A stretch of DNA of 64,000 nucleotides from Alkalicaulis satelles. Lineage in GTDB: Bacteria > Pseudomonadota > Alphaproteobacteria > Caulobacterales > Maricaulaceae. The notes beneath the pieces were generated by a model that did no database searches, had not been told where the DNA came from, and worked only from the letters and a program-made list of their open reading frames with translations. The DNA lies in contig NZ_VWOJ01000004.1 of the NCBI RefSeq assembly GCF_008630495.1, positions 62,001 to 126,000 on the forward strand, read 5' to 3'. Below, piece by piece: positions 42,864 to 52,348 of this stretch (the stretch's first letter is position 1; every line of letters begins with the position of its first letter). The position numbers and the translations under genes are program-made.

Positions 42864-44831
42864 CTAACTCCTCACCTTCACATATTCCCCAGGCGCCGGG
42901 CAGATCGGCTCCAGCTTGCCGCCGCCGGGCTCGCGGGCGGGAACTTGCGCATCGTTCATGGCGTAGAGCCAGGCTTTCCAGTGGGGCCACCAGGAGCCGG
43001 GGCGTTCTTCGGCCCCTTCAAGCCAGGCCTCGCGGGTGTCGGGCAGGGTCTCGTTGATCCAGTGCTGGTATTTGTTGGCGGCGGGGTGATTGACCACGCC
43101 CGCGATATGGCCCGAGCCCGCCATCATGTATTGCACCGGCCCGCCGAACTTCTGGGCGGAGCGGTAGACGCTGCCGGCCGGGGCGATGTGGTCTTCCTTG
43201 CTGGCCTGCATGAAGACCGGGATGGTGACGTTTTTCAGGTCCAGCCTGTGGCCTGCGATCTCCAGCCGGCCTTCGGACAGCTTGTTCTGCCGGTAGAAGG
43301 TGTCGAGATAATACAGGTGCAGCCGCTTGGGCATGCGCGTCTGGTCGGCGTTCCAGTACAGAAGGTCGAAGGCCTGCGGCTGGCGGCCGAGCAGATAATT
43401 GTTGATCACGAACGACCACACCAGATCGTTCGAGCGCAGCATGTTGAACGTGTCGGCCATTGTGCGCCCGTCCAGCACGCCGCCTTGGGCGTCCATCAGG
43501 CGCTCGATCTCGGCGAACCATTCCTGGTCGATGAAGACCAGAAGCTCGCCGGCCAGCTTGAAGTCGAGCTGGGCGGCGAAGAAGGTGGCCGAGGCGATGC
43601 GGTCATCGCCCTCTGCGGCCATCAGGGCCAGCGCCGTGCCCAGCATGGTGCCGCCGATGCAATAGCCCACCGTGTCCACCTGGCGTTCGCCGGTGACCGT
43701 CTCGATCACCTCCAGCGCGGTGAACAGACCCTGGCGGATATAATCCTCGAAGCTGGCGTCCTTGAGCCTGGGATCGGGATTGATCCAGCTGATCAGGAAC
43801 ACCGTGAAGCCCTGCTCGGTGAGCCAGCGGATCATGGAGCCCTGGGGGCGCATGTCCATGATGTAGAACTTGTTGATCCAGGGCGGCGCGATCAGCAGCG
43901 GGCGCTGGCGCACGGTCTCGGTGGCGGGGGCGTACTGGATCAGCTCCATAACCTCATTGCGCCAGATCACCGCGCCGGGCGTGGCGGCCAGATCCTTGCC
44001 CACCTCGAACCCGTCCATATCGGTCTGGGAGAGGGCCAGGCGGCCATTGCCGCGTTCGAGATCGCTCATCAGCTGGGTCAGGCCGCGGGCCAGATTCTCC
44101 CCGCGCGTCCGGATCGTCTCTTCGATCACGTCGGGATTGGTCAGGGCGAAATTGGTGGGCGCCATGGCGTCCATCATCTGGCGGGTGACGAAATTCACCT
44201 TGCGCTGGGCCGCCTCGTCCAGCCCCTTGGCCCCGGCCAGAAGGTTCAGCATGAAGCGCTGGTTTAAGAGGTAGGACTGCTTGATGGCGTCAAACACCGG
44301 ATGCTCGCTCCAGGCTTTGGAGCGCCAGCGCTTGTCGCCCTGTTCGGGCTGGATGGCCGGCTCGGCCTCGCCGCCGCTCATCAGGCGCTTGTTGGTCCCG
44401 GCCCACAGATCAAGATAGCCGCGATAGAGATCGGACTGGGCCTGCAGCAGGAGTTCGGGATCCGACAGGATCGATTCCCAGGCCTTCATCAGCTCCGGCG
44501 CGGCGTGCAGCGGATCGGCGTTGGGCGCCAGCGAGGGATCGCCCTCCAGGGAGCGGCGCATGACATCGCTCATCAGCTTCTGGCTCTTCAGGGCCGACTG
44601 CATCAGATTGCGCGAGATGGTGTCCAGCCGCTCGATATCGGCATCGGACACAAGCCCCAGAGAGGCGGCGGCCGCAGCGGCTTGCGCCGGATTCGGTTCG
44701 TTCTTCACGCCATCGCCCGCCTTGGCTTCGGGGGGCGGCGCAGGCCTGGCGCTCTCGGGTTTCGCGGCGGCGGGTTTGCGCGCCCGGGCTCCGGATGATG
44801 TGCGGCGGGCGGGTTTTTTCTTCTCGGCCAT
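42864..44831 (-). CDS. phaC: Class I poly(R)-hydroxyalkanoate synthase
   Basis: 655 residues. A long Ala/Lys/Pro-rich N-terminus (about 60 residues) precedes the PhaC_N domain, which starts near LDTISRNLMQSALKSQKLMS. The lipase-like box is GYCIGGTML with the catalytic cysteine; the acid and base are in SKEDHIAPAGSVY and SGHIAGVVNHP. NKFYIMDMRPQGSMIRWLTE is a further synthase signature. It polymerises hydroxybutyryl-CoA on carbon-storage granules. Acetyl-CoA use links it with the glyoxylate-shunt genes elsewhere in the window. Confidence 0.96.
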   Translation of the reverse strand: MAEKKKPARRTSSGARARKPAAAKPESARPAPPPEAKAGDGVKNEPNPAQAAAAAASLGLVSDADIERLDTISRNLMQSALKSQKLMSDVMRRSLEGDPSLAPNADPLHAAPELMKAWESILSDPELLLQAQSDLYRGYLDLWAGTNKRLMSGGEAEPAIQPEQGDKRWRSKAWSEHPVFDAIKQSYLLNQRFMLNLLAGAKGLDEAAQRKVNFVTRQMMDAMAPTNFALTNPDVIEETIRTRGENLARGLTQLMSDLERGNGRLALSQTDMDGFEVGKDLAATPGAVIWRNEVMELIQYAPATETVRQRPLLIAPPWINKFYIMDMRPQGSMIRWLTEQGFTVFLISWINPDPRLKDASFEDYIRQGLFTALEVIETVTGERQVDTVGYCIGGTMLGTALALMAAEGDDRIASATFFAAQLDFKLAGELLVFIDQEWFAEIERLMDAQGGVLDGRTMADTFNMLRSNDLVWSFVINNYLLGRQPQAFDLLYWNADQTRMPKRLHLYYLDTFYRQNKLSEGRLEIAGHRLDLKNVTIPVFMQASKEDHIAPAGSVYRSAQKFGGPVQYMMAGSGHIAGVVNHPAANKYQHWINETLPDTREAWLEGAEERPGSWWPHWKAWLYAMNDAQVPAREPGGGKLEPICPAPGEYVKVRS

Positions 44832-44922
44832 GGCGCGACTCCTCCCGGGGCGTGACAGCTGCGCGGGTAAGCGTATAGAAAGCAGTCAGCCTATCCAACG
44901 TCCAGCAGGCGGCGCGGAGACC

Positions 44923-45237
44923 ATGATTGTGCGAATGACCGCCGCTGTGCTCGCCGCCGCCGCCCTGACCGGGTGCGCCGGACTGGACATGCCCGAACAG
45001 GACGCAGACAGCTGGACGCATGCGCGCATCGCCGAGGCCGGCCCTGCCGCGGCGCCGGTCTATGTGCCCGAGCGCCGGATGACCCGCGAAGATATGGCCG
45101 GATTGTCCCGGGGCGCGCTTTCTGTTCTGGAGCGTGGCGCCCAGGTGCGCGCCGCCGCCGCCGGGGTGCGTGACCCGGAAGAGGATGCAGAGACTTACGC
45201 CGCGCGTCAGCTGGCGCGCGCCACCCCGCCTCAATAG
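44923..45237 (+). CDS. Small lipoprotein of unknown function
   Basis: 104 residues from ATG 44923, with GCGGAGA upstream. The lipobox ALTGCAG near residue 18 predicts a lipid anchor. The mature part is short and charged, without a family I recognise. It lies divergent to phaC and 38 bases before glpX. Confidence 0.7.
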   Translation: MIVRMTAAVLAAAALTGCAGLDMPEQDADSWTHARIAEAGPAAAPVYVPERRMTREDMAGLSRGALSVLERGAQVRAAAAGVRDPEEDAETYAARQLARATPPQ

Positions 45238-45275
45238 CCGGCGCCCGGCGCCGGCCAACTGACAAGGACTGACGC

Positions 45276-46235
45276 ATGACCAGGGCCAACGGGCTTGAAT
45301 CCCTCGTGAATGATGCGGTGACCGCTGCGGAACGCGCCGCCATTGCGGCCTCGGCCCTGGTGGGGCGCGGCGACAAGATCGCTGCTGACCAGGCCGCCGT
45401 GGACGCCATGCGCACCGCCTTCAACGCCATGGAGATGCGCGGGCGCATCGTGATCGGCGAGGGCGAGCGCGACGAGGCGCCCATGCTCTATATCGGCGAG
45501 GAAGTGGGCACGGGCTCAGGGCCGGAGATCGATATCGCGCTGGACCCGCTGGAGGGCACCGACGTCACCGCCAAGGGCATGCGCGATGCGCTGGCCATCC
45601 TGGCCCTGTCGCCGCGCGGCGGGCTCTTGCACGCGCCTGACACCTATATGGACAAGATCGCCATTGGCGCGGGCTATCCCGAGGGCGTGATCGATCTGGA
45701 CGTCGAGCCGGCCGAAAACATCCGCGCCCTGGCCAAGGCCAAGGGTGTGCCTGCGTCCGAGATCACCGCCTGCGTGCTCGACCGTGAGCGCCATGACGCC
45801 ATCGTCGCCTCCATCCGCAGCGCAGGCGCGCGCATCACCTTCATCGGCGATGGCGATGTGGCCGGCGTCATGATGGCCGCTGACCCGGACGTGGACGTGG
45901 ACATCTATATCGGGCGCGGCGGCGCGCCCGAGGGCGTGCTGGCGGCGGCGGGGCTGCGCTGCGTGGGCGGCCAGATCCAGTGCCGGCTGCATTTCCGCAA
46001 CGATGATGAGCGCGCCCGTGCGCGCCGGGTCGGCATCACCGATCTCGATCGCAAATACACCCTCATGGACATGGCCAGCGATGACTGCCTGCTGATCGCC
46101 ACCGGCGTCACCGATGGCCGCATGGTCCAGGGTGTGCGCCAGAGCGCGCGCTGGATCGAAACCGAGACCCTGGTCTATTCCTCCGTCACGGGCGTGCGCC
46201 GGAAGATCGCGACCCGGCGTCCGCGTCAGGCGTGA
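45276..46235 (+). CDS. glpX: Class II fructose-1,6-bisphosphatase
   Basis: 319 residues. GlpX landmarks: RIVIGEGERDEAPMLYIGEE with the metal-binding acidic residues, IALDPLEGTDVTAKG, MDKIAIGAGYPEGVIDLDV and YIGRGGAPEGVLAAAGLRC. It converts fructose-1,6-bisphosphate to fructose-6-phosphate in gluconeogenesis, in keeping with growth on acetate or fatty acids. Its TGA overlaps the GTG start of recJ (GTGA). Confidence 0.95.
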   Translation: MTRANGLESLVNDAVTAAERAAIAASALVGRGDKIAADQAAVDAMRTAFNAMEMRGRIVIGEGERDEAPMLYIGEEVGTGSGPEIDIALDPLEGTDVTAKGMRDALAILALSPRGGLLHAPDTYMDKIAIGAGYPEGVIDLDVEPAENIRALAKAKGVPASEITACVLDRERHDAIVASIRSAGARITFIGDGDVAGVMMAADPDVDVDIYIGRGGAPEGVLAAAGLRCVGGQIQCRLHFRNDDERARARRVGITDLDRKYTLMDMASDDCLLIATGVTDGRMVQGVRQSARWIETETLVYSSVTGVRRKIATRRPRQA

Positions 46236-48013
46236 GCGCCGGACCGCTCTTCGGGGTGACGCGCTCGCTGGGCGGGCGCGCCTGGGGCTTGCGGCCCGCC
46301 GACGACCGGGCAGCGGGCGAAATCGCGCGCGTGACCGGAGTCAATGATGCGCTTGCCCGCCTGCTGGCCGCGCGTGGCCTGACCGCTGAGAGCGCGCCGG
46401 ACTTTCTTTCCCCGCGCCTGCGCGACAGCTTCCCCGATCCGTCCAGCTTCAAGGGCATGGATGACGCCGCCCGCCTGATCTGGGACGCGGTGGAAAAAGG
46501 CGTGCGCATCGCGCTGTTCGCCGATTACGACGTGGATGGCGCCACCTCCGCTGCCCAGCTCTCGCGCTGGCTGTCGGCGGTCAGCGAGGCGCCGTTGATC
46601 TATGTGCCCGACCGGATCGAGGAGGGCTATGGGCCCAGCGCGGCCGCGTTCGAGAGCCTGAAGGCCCGCGGCGCGGGGCTGGTGATCACGCTCGATTGCG
46701 GCGCGGCGGCCGTAGGGCCGCTCGCCTCGGCGCGGGCCATGGGCCTGCCGGTGGCGGTGATCGACCATCATTTGATGGATGGGCCTGCGCCTGAAGCCGA
46801 GGCGCTGGTCAATCCCAACCAGCCCGGCGATGAGTCCGGCTGCGGCCATCTGGCGGCGGCGGGCGTGGTGTTCGTGCTGCTGGCCGCGCTCAACCGGGAA
46901 GGGCGCGCCCGCGGCGCCTTCAGGGACCGGCCCGAACCTGACCTTCTGGCGCTCGCCGATCTCGCCGCCCTGGGCACGGTATGCGACGTGGTCCCGCTCA
47001 CCGGCTTCAACCGCGCGCTCACCGCCCAGGGCCTCAGGGTGATGAGCGCCTGGACGCGGCCCGGCCTGGCGGCGCTGGCCGAAATCGCAGGGGTCACCGG
47101 CCCGGCCAGCGTCTATCACGCCGGCTTCATTATCGGCCCGCGAATCAATGCGGGCGGGCGCGTGGGCCGGTCTGATCTGGGCGCGCGCCTGCTGACCAGC
47201 GATGACATGGCTGAAGCGCGCTCGCTCGCCGCCGAGCTGGACCAGCATAACGCCGCGCGCCGCGCCATCGAGGCGGACGTGCTGGACGAGGCCATGGCCC
47301 AGCTGGAACGCGCGGGCGTCAGCGAGGATGCGCCGGTTCTCATTGCGGCGGGCGAGCACTGGCATCCCGGCGTCATCGGCATCGCCGCAGGCCGGGTGAA
47401 GGAGCGCTTCAACCGGCCCGCCATCGTCATCGGCATTGATCCGGACACGGGCCTGGCCAAGGGCTCGGGCCGCTCCTGCACCGGCGTCAATCTGGGCGCG
47501 GCGGTGGCGCGGGCGAGGGAGACCGGACTGCTGATCGCCGGGGGCGGCCACGCCATGGCCTGCGGGCTCACCGTGGAGGCGGGGCGTATTGATGCATTGC
47601 GCGACTTCCTCACCGAAGCGCTGGCCGATGAATGGGTCAGGGCCGAGGCTGCGCGCACGCTGGAGCTGGACGCGGTGGCCCATCCCGCCTCGGTGTCGTT
47701 TGAATTCTGCGAGGCGCTCAAAGCCGCAGCGCCCTTCGGCCAGGGCAATCCCGAGCCGCGCTTCGCCTTCGCCGATCTGCGCCGCAGCTTCGCCAAGCGG
47801 GTGGGCAGTGACCATGTGCGCGTCAGCTTTGAGGCCGCAGGCGGCGCGCGCCTGGACGCCATCGCTTTCCGCTGCGCCGATGCGCCCATGGGTCAGGCCC
47901 TGCTGGCGCCGGGCGAGGCGCGCTTCCACGCCGCGGGAAAACTGCGCGCCGAGGATAACCGCTTCGGCAAACGCGCCGAGCTGCATCTGGAAGACCTGGC
48001 CCCTGCGCCGTGA
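46232..48013 (+). CDS. recJ: Single-stranded-DNA exonuclease RecJ
   Basis: 593 residues from a GTG that overlaps the glpX stop. DHH-family motifs are in order: ALFADYDVDGATSAAQLSRW, LVITLDCGAA, VAVIDHHLMDG, and the DHHA1 part IIGPRINAGGRVGRSDLGA and LIAGGGHAMACGLTV. It degrades single-stranded DNA 5' to 3' in recombination and mismatch repair. The close coupling to glpX is likely accidental but conserved spacing should be expected in relatives. Confidence 0.94.
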   Translation: MSAGPLFGVTRSLGGRAWGLRPADDRAAGEIARVTGVNDALARLLAARGLTAESAPDFLSPRLRDSFPDPSSFKGMDDAARLIWDAVEKGVRIALFADYDVDGATSAAQLSRWLSAVSEAPLIYVPDRIEEGYGPSAAAFESLKARGAGLVITLDCGAAAVGPLASARAMGLPVAVIDHHLMDGPAPEAEALVNPNQPGDESGCGHLAAAGVVFVLLAALNREGRARGAFRDRPEPDLLALADLAALGTVCDVVPLTGFNRALTAQGLRVMSAWTRPGLAALAEIAGVTGPASVYHAGFIIGPRINAGGRVGRSDLGARLLTSDDMAEARSLAAELDQHNAARRAIEADVLDEAMAQLERAGVSEDAPVLIAAGEHWHPGVIGIAAGRVKERFNRPAIVIGIDPDTGLAKGSGRSCTGVNLGAAVARARETGLLIAGGGHAMACGLTVEAGRIDALRDFLTEALADEWVRAEAARTLELDAVAHPASVSFEFCEALKAAAPFGQGNPEPRFAFADLRRSFAKRVGSDHVRVSFEAAGGARLDAIAFRCADAPMGQALLAPGEARFHAAGKLRAEDNRFGKRAELHLEDLAPAP

Positions 48014-48047
48014 GCTGCGCCATGTGAAGAATATGCACGGCAGGCGC

Positions 48048-48076
48048 TTGCATAGAGGGAAGGGGGCGGATATATC
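48048..48076 (+). promoter_or_regulatory. Promoter of tRNA-Glu
   Basis: TTGCAT (48048-48053), a 17-base spacer and TATATC (48071-48076) stand 19 bases before the first tRNA base, a spacing normal for stable-RNA promoters. Confidence 0.6.
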
Positions 48077-48094
48077 ACCGCTCCACACCGATGC

Positions 48095-48169
48095 GGGCCC
48101 TTCGTCTATCGGTTAGGACGCCAGGTTTTCAACCTGGAAAGAGGGGTTCGATTCCCCTAGGGCCTGCCA
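48095..48169 (+). tRNA. tRNA-Glu (anticodon TTC)
   Basis: 75 bases with encoded CCA. Acceptor GGGCCCT pairs with AGGGCCT (one G-U at the end). The anticodon stem CCAGG/CCTGG frames the loop TTTTCAA with TTC at 48128-48130. The T-arm is AGGGG-TTCGATT-CCCCT. It is a normal, uninterrupted tRNA and a useful contrast to the split one at 58.3 kb. Confidence 0.95.
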
Positions 48170-48190
48170 ATCGGTGTTTTCCCGCATTCG

Positions 48191-48204
48191 CATGTGATCA
48201 CATG
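48191..48204. promoter_or_regulatory. 14-bp perfect palindrome
   Basis: CATGTGATCACATG reads the same on both strands and lies in the 129-base gap between tRNA-Glu and the end of the BCCT gene. Its centre resembles joined CRP half-sites (TGTGA/TCACA) but lacks the usual spacer. Purpose unknown. Confidence 0.35.
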
Positions 48205-48298
48205 TCAGCACTGGCCGTGCCATGGCGTGATTGCTGTTATGTGGCGGATGCGGCCCGCCAGGCGGCGCGGGCCTGGCAGGCTGCTGGCCCGGCGTTCA

Positions 48299-50221
48299 CT
48301 AACCCAAACTGAGGTGATGCATCCATTGGCGATGGCGCTCGTAATGGCGCAGCACGTCGCGGATCAGCTGGACCTGGGTGTAGCCAAAGACATCGTAATG
48401 GCGTCCGCCATCGCTCAGATACACCTCGGCCCGGGACTGTTCGGGATCGTCTCCCTCGCCAGGATAGGTCTTGAGCATGACTCCGTAGACGAAATCGGGT
48501 CCGGTCTCATGACTGACCGTCAGTTGCACGCCGTCCTCAATCGTCTCCACCTGCGCCGACAGGCCGTTCAGGGTCATTTCCTTGGCCACGTCCGCGAAAG
48601 CCGGGCCGGCGGTCTCACTCATCCAGGCGCTGACTTCATCTGCGCGCGGATTGGCGAACATCAGCTTCAGGCGGACCCTCCATGGCACCGCCACCCCCTC
48701 CACCGGCAGCTGGACGGCGGTCTTGGCGCCGGCGCGCCGCTTGGTCTCCATGGACCAGGCGCGCACCAGACCGATAAAGGCCAGAATGATCACCAGGGTG
48801 AAGGGCAGCGCCGCGGCGATGGTGGCTGATTGCAGCGCAGCCAGTCCGCCCGCCACCAGCAGGACGCCGGCCACCAGTCCTTCCAGCAGCGCCCAGCTCA
48901 GCCTTTGCCATACGGGCGGGTTGAGGCTGCCGCCTGTGGCGAGCGTGGCTTTGACCAGGGATCCGGAGTCCGAGGAGGTGACGAAGAATGTGGTCACCAG
49001 AATGATCGCCGCTACCGAGGTGATGGAGGCGAAGGGCAAGGTGTCCAGAAACGCAAACAGGGCCAGCGGCGTTTCCTCCGCGCGCACCAGCTCCACCAGC
49101 GGCGCGGCGGCGTCGCTCAAGGCCAGGCGCAGGGCCGAATTGCCGTAAATCGTCATCCACGCGAAGGTGAACAGGGCCGGACCCAGCAGCGTGCCCAGAA
49201 TGAATTCGCGAATCGTGCGCCCGCGCGAGATGCGCGCGATGAACATGCCCACAAAGGGCGACCAGGAAATCCACCAGCCCCAGTAGAACAGGGTCCAGTC
49301 ACTGATCCAGCCGCCATCGCCATAGGCGTCCACATTGAAGGTCAGGCTGGCCAGGCTGGAAATATATTCCCCGATATTCTGAACATAGGCGCTGATCAGG
49401 AACAGGGTCGGTCCGGCTATGAGCACAAAGACCAGCAAGGCTGTAGCCAGGGACAGGTTGAAAACGCTGAGCCGGCGGATGCCCGCATCCAGGCCCGCCA
49501 GCACCGAGCCGGTGGCGATCAGGGTGATCACGGCGATCAGGCCGACCTGGATCTCCACCGCGATGGCGACGCCGAACAGGGTGTTGAGCCCGGCATTGAT
49601 CTGGGTGACGCCATAGCCCAGCGAGGTGGCCACTCCGAACAGCGTGCCCAGAATCGCCAGCACATCCACGATATGGCCCAGCGGGCCGTAAATGCGTTCT
49701 CCGATCAGCGGATAAAGGGCCGAGCGTATGGTCAGGGGCAGGCCGTGCCGGAACGCGAAATAGGCCAGGCTCAGCCCCACAATGGCGTACACCGCCCAGG
49801 CGTGAACGCCCCAGTGGAAGAAGGTCAGCACCATGGACTGTTGGGCCGCCTCCAGGGTTTCGGGCTCGGCGTGTGGCGCGTTCAAATAGTGGGTTAACGG
49901 CTCAGCCACGGCGAAGAACATCAAACCGATGCCCATGCCTGCCGAGAACAGCATCGCGAACCAGGGCAGGAAGCCATATTCCGGCTCGCTGTCCTGCGGC
50001 CCCAGCCGGATGCGGCCCCAGTCGGAGAGCGCGACCACGAAAGCGCCGGTCAGAAATGCGCCCACGCCTACCGAATACACCCAGCCCGCATACTGGGTGA
50101 TGACGTCGCGTATCGTGGTGAATACGGCCTCGGCCTGATCGCCGGCCAGCACCGCGAAGGCGACGCCGGCCACGGCCAGGATGGCGGCGGGGAAGAACAC
50201 CGCCGGTTCGATCTGTTTCAT
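48299..50221 (-). CDS. BCCT family transporter (choline/glycine betaine type)
   Basis: 640 residues and 12 membrane helices. GFLPWFAMLFSAGMGIGLMF followed by FAVAEPLTHY is the sodium/substrate region; FYWGWWISWSPFVGMFIARI carries the aromatic substrate-box tryptophans of the family. About 120 residues after the last helix form a cytoplasmic C-terminal domain, as in BetT-like choline carriers, where it senses osmotic state. Likely substrates are choline or betaine. Its ATG overlaps the stop of the upstream TPR-sulfotransferase gene (ATGA), so both come from one transcript. Confidence 0.92.
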   Translation of the reverse strand: MKQIEPAVFFPAAILAVAGVAFAVLAGDQAEAVFTTIRDVITQYAGWVYSVGVGAFLTGAFVVALSDWGRIRLGPQDSEPEYGFLPWFAMLFSAGMGIGLMFFAVAEPLTHYLNAPHAEPETLEAAQQSMVLTFFHWGVHAWAVYAIVGLSLAYFAFRHGLPLTIRSALYPLIGERIYGPLGHIVDVLAILGTLFGVATSLGYGVTQINAGLNTLFGVAIAVEIQVGLIAVITLIATGSVLAGLDAGIRRLSVFNLSLATALLVFVLIAGPTLFLISAYVQNIGEYISSLASLTFNVDAYGDGGWISDWTLFYWGWWISWSPFVGMFIARISRGRTIREFILGTLLGPALFTFAWMTIYGNSALRLALSDAAAPLVELVRAEETPLALFAFLDTLPFASITSVAAIILVTTFFVTSSDSGSLVKATLATGGSLNPPVWQRLSWALLEGLVAGVLLVAGGLAALQSATIAAALPFTLVIILAFIGLVRAWSMETKRRAGAKTAVQLPVEGVAVPWRVRLKLMFANPRADEVSAWMSETAGPAFADVAKEMTLNGLSAQVETIEDGVQLTVSHETGPDFVYGVMLKTYPGEGDDPEQSRAEVYLSDGGRHYDVFGYTQVQLIRDVLRHYERHRQWMHHLSLG

Positions 50222-52248
50222 GCGCTTAAAGCCCCCCGTGTCGCTCGCGCGCCATCCCGCCGCCAGTCGTCCAGCACCGGCCCGAGCGCGTCTTTGAGCG
50301 GATCCAGCCAGGGCTCAAAGGCGCGCCATTGTTCCAGCCCGGCGCGATTGATCGGCTGGCGCACCTGTTCGGAGCTGGCCGTGCGCACCTGACGGCGCGT
50401 CTTGTGAAACTCAAGGCAGGCGGGCTCGAAAGCCAGGCCGCAGAAGTCCAGGATGCGGCGCACCTGGGTCTCGATATCGTCCACCACATCCTCGTGGATG
50501 ACGCGCAGCACCGATCCGGGCTGCACTGTATCCCAATGATCCATCAGCTCCACATAGGCCCGGTAATAGCGCCCGATCTCTTCAAGCCCGTAGGTGAACT
50601 CCTGTCCCTCGGCGAAGAGCTGCTTGAAGCCCGACACGCACGAGGCCATGGGATGGCGGCGCGCATCAATGATCTTCGCGTGGGGCAGGATCAGGCGGAT
50701 CAGGCCGATATGCCGGAAATTATTGGGCATCTTGTCGGTGAAGAAGGGCGCGCCCTGTCGATGGATCGCCGTTTCCTCGATATAGCGCCGCCCCAGCGCT
50801 TCCAGCTTGCCGCCCTCCATCTCGTGCAGGATGCGCGGATAGCGCGTGCGGTCAGACCGGTCGCGTCCGCGTAAGGAGTGGGCGATGGCCAGGATATTGG
50901 GCAGCTCAAGCGTGCCGTCGACCTGGCTGTGCGAGGCGAGGATCTGCTCCAGCAAGGTGGAGCCCGCGCGCGGCAGGCCGACGATGAAGATGGGGGCGGG
51001 ATCGTCATGACCCTTGCCGGACTGTCTGGCGAACAGGTCCGGCGTGCAGAGTGCTTTTTGCGCCTCCAGCTCTTCTTCCATCTGATCTGACGTGTAGCGG
51101 GTCTGGCGGCGTTTCAGCTCATTGCCGCGCGCATAGGCGCCAAATGCGCGCTCGAAGTCCTTGCGGTCTTCATACGCCTTGCCGAGCGCGAAGCTGAGAT
51201 GGATGCGCTGGGCGTGGGACAGGGCGCCGTCCGCCTCACTCTTTTCCATTGCGGCCAGCTCCTCATCTGAGAAGCGGTAGGTCTTCAGATTGGCCAGCGC
51301 ATACCAGGCGTCGGCATGGGATGGCTGGCTGGCCAGCGCGGCTTTGTAAGAGCCGACGGCCCGTTCACTTTCCCCGGCCGTTTTCAGCGCATGACCGCGC
51401 GAGGTGAGGGTGGCCGGGTCGCCGGGCAGGGTTTCGAGCACCTTGTCAAAGGCGTTCAGCGCGGCCTCGTAATCGCCGGTCTGCATCGCCTCGATGGCGA
51501 AATGGGACAGGAAGAGCGGATTGTCCGGATCGCGCGCCATGAGCTGGCGGGCCTGGTCCAGGGCGGCGGCGAATTTCTGGCGCTTGCGCAGCACCTGGAT
51601 GTAATCCAGGCGCACCTGGACATTGTCCGGTTCGAATTCCAGTGCGCTTTCCAGCAGGAACTCGGCGTCGTCGGTGATGTTGAAACGCACGCCAATCTCG
51701 GCCAGCAGGCGCATGCCTTCGACATGCTTGGGATTGGCTTTCAGGAAGCTCCGGCACAGCGTCTCGGCGCGCATCAGCCGCCCTTCATGGAGATGATGCA
51801 TGACTGCGATCAGGGGTTTGGGCAGCCCCGCCACCCGTGCGCCCTGTGCGGCGGCCTGGGCCGCTTCGGCGCTCTGACCCAGTTCGGTGAGGATGTCGGC
51901 CTGGACGGCCCAGCTGGCGGTCAGGGCTGGATTGTACTGGCAAGCGCGCTGATAGGCGGCCAGAGCCCGCCGGGACTCTCCTTGCGCGCGCAGCAGATGG
52001 CCCTCCTCCTGCCAGGCGCGGCCAAACTCGGGCTGGGCCGCCTTGAGCGCGTCCAGCGTGGCCTGCGCTGCGCCAAACTGTTTCAGATAGCGCTGACAGA
52101 CCGCGCTCATATAGAGCGCCTCGCCATGACCGGGTTCGGCGGCCAGAACCGGCGCCAGGGTCTCCAGCGCGTCTGCGAACGCGCCTTTCATGACCTGGTC
52201 CTGGGCCGCTTTCAGGGCGGCGTCAGTTGAGCTGGAAGCCGTAGTCAA
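50218..52248 (-). CDS. TPR-repeat sulfotransferase family protein
   Basis: 676 residues from a TTG start; an in-frame ATG at 52194 is an alternative. Residues ~15-380 are TPR repeats, for example EALYMSAVCQRYLKQFGAAQ and RAYQ-type pairs further on. The C-terminal domain has the PAPS-binding loop FIVGLPRAGSTLLEQILASH and a second site FKQLFAEGQEFTYGL. It would move sulfate from PAPS to an unknown acceptor, or use the fold otherwise. Overlap with the BCCT gene suggests a shared role, perhaps in osmolyte metabolism. Confidence 0.85.
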   Translation of the reverse strand: MTTASSSTDAALKAAQDQVMKGAFADALETLAPVLAAEPGHGEALYMSAVCQRYLKQFGAAQATLDALKAAQPEFGRAWQEEGHLLRAQGESRRALAAYQRACQYNPALTASWAVQADILTELGQSAEAAQAAAQGARVAGLPKPLIAVMHHLHEGRLMRAETLCRSFLKANPKHVEGMRLLAEIGVRFNITDDAEFLLESALEFEPDNVQVRLDYIQVLRKRQKFAAALDQARQLMARDPDNPLFLSHFAIEAMQTGDYEAALNAFDKVLETLPGDPATLTSRGHALKTAGESERAVGSYKAALASQPSHADAWYALANLKTYRFSDEELAAMEKSEADGALSHAQRIHLSFALGKAYEDRKDFERAFGAYARGNELKRRQTRYTSDQMEEELEAQKALCTPDLFARQSGKGHDDPAPIFIVGLPRAGSTLLEQILASHSQVDGTLELPNILAIAHSLRGRDRSDRTRYPRILHEMEGGKLEALGRRYIEETAIHRQGAPFFTDKMPNNFRHIGLIRLILPHAKIIDARRHPMASCVSGFKQLFAEGQEFTYGLEEIGRYYRAYVELMDHWDTVQPGSVLRVIHEDVVDDIETQVRRILDFCGLAFEPACLEFHKTRRQVRTASSEQVRQPINRAGLEQWRAFEPWLDPLKDALGPVLDDWRRDGARATRGALSA

Positions 52249-52258
52249 ATCGCGCCTC

Positions 52259-52299
52259 GAGAAAAAGAAGAGAAAGCGCCCCGCAATGCGGGACGCTTT
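52259..52299 (-). terminator. Terminator of the third TonB receptor
   Basis: On the minus strand AAAGCGTCCCGC pairs with GCGGGGCGCTTT (one U-G pair) around ATT, then CTCTTCTTTTTC follows. It lies about 50 bases past the receptor stop, just ahead of the sulfotransferase start. Confidence 0.8.
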
Positions 52300-52348
52300 C
52301 CATTATCGGCTGTGAGGCCGTTGAGACAACATCGTGTTGCGCCCGGCG

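Noticed and set aside
42711-44267. 518-codon plus-strand frame
   Set aside because: Antisense shadow of phaC; GC-rich His/Gly/Val composition and no family features.
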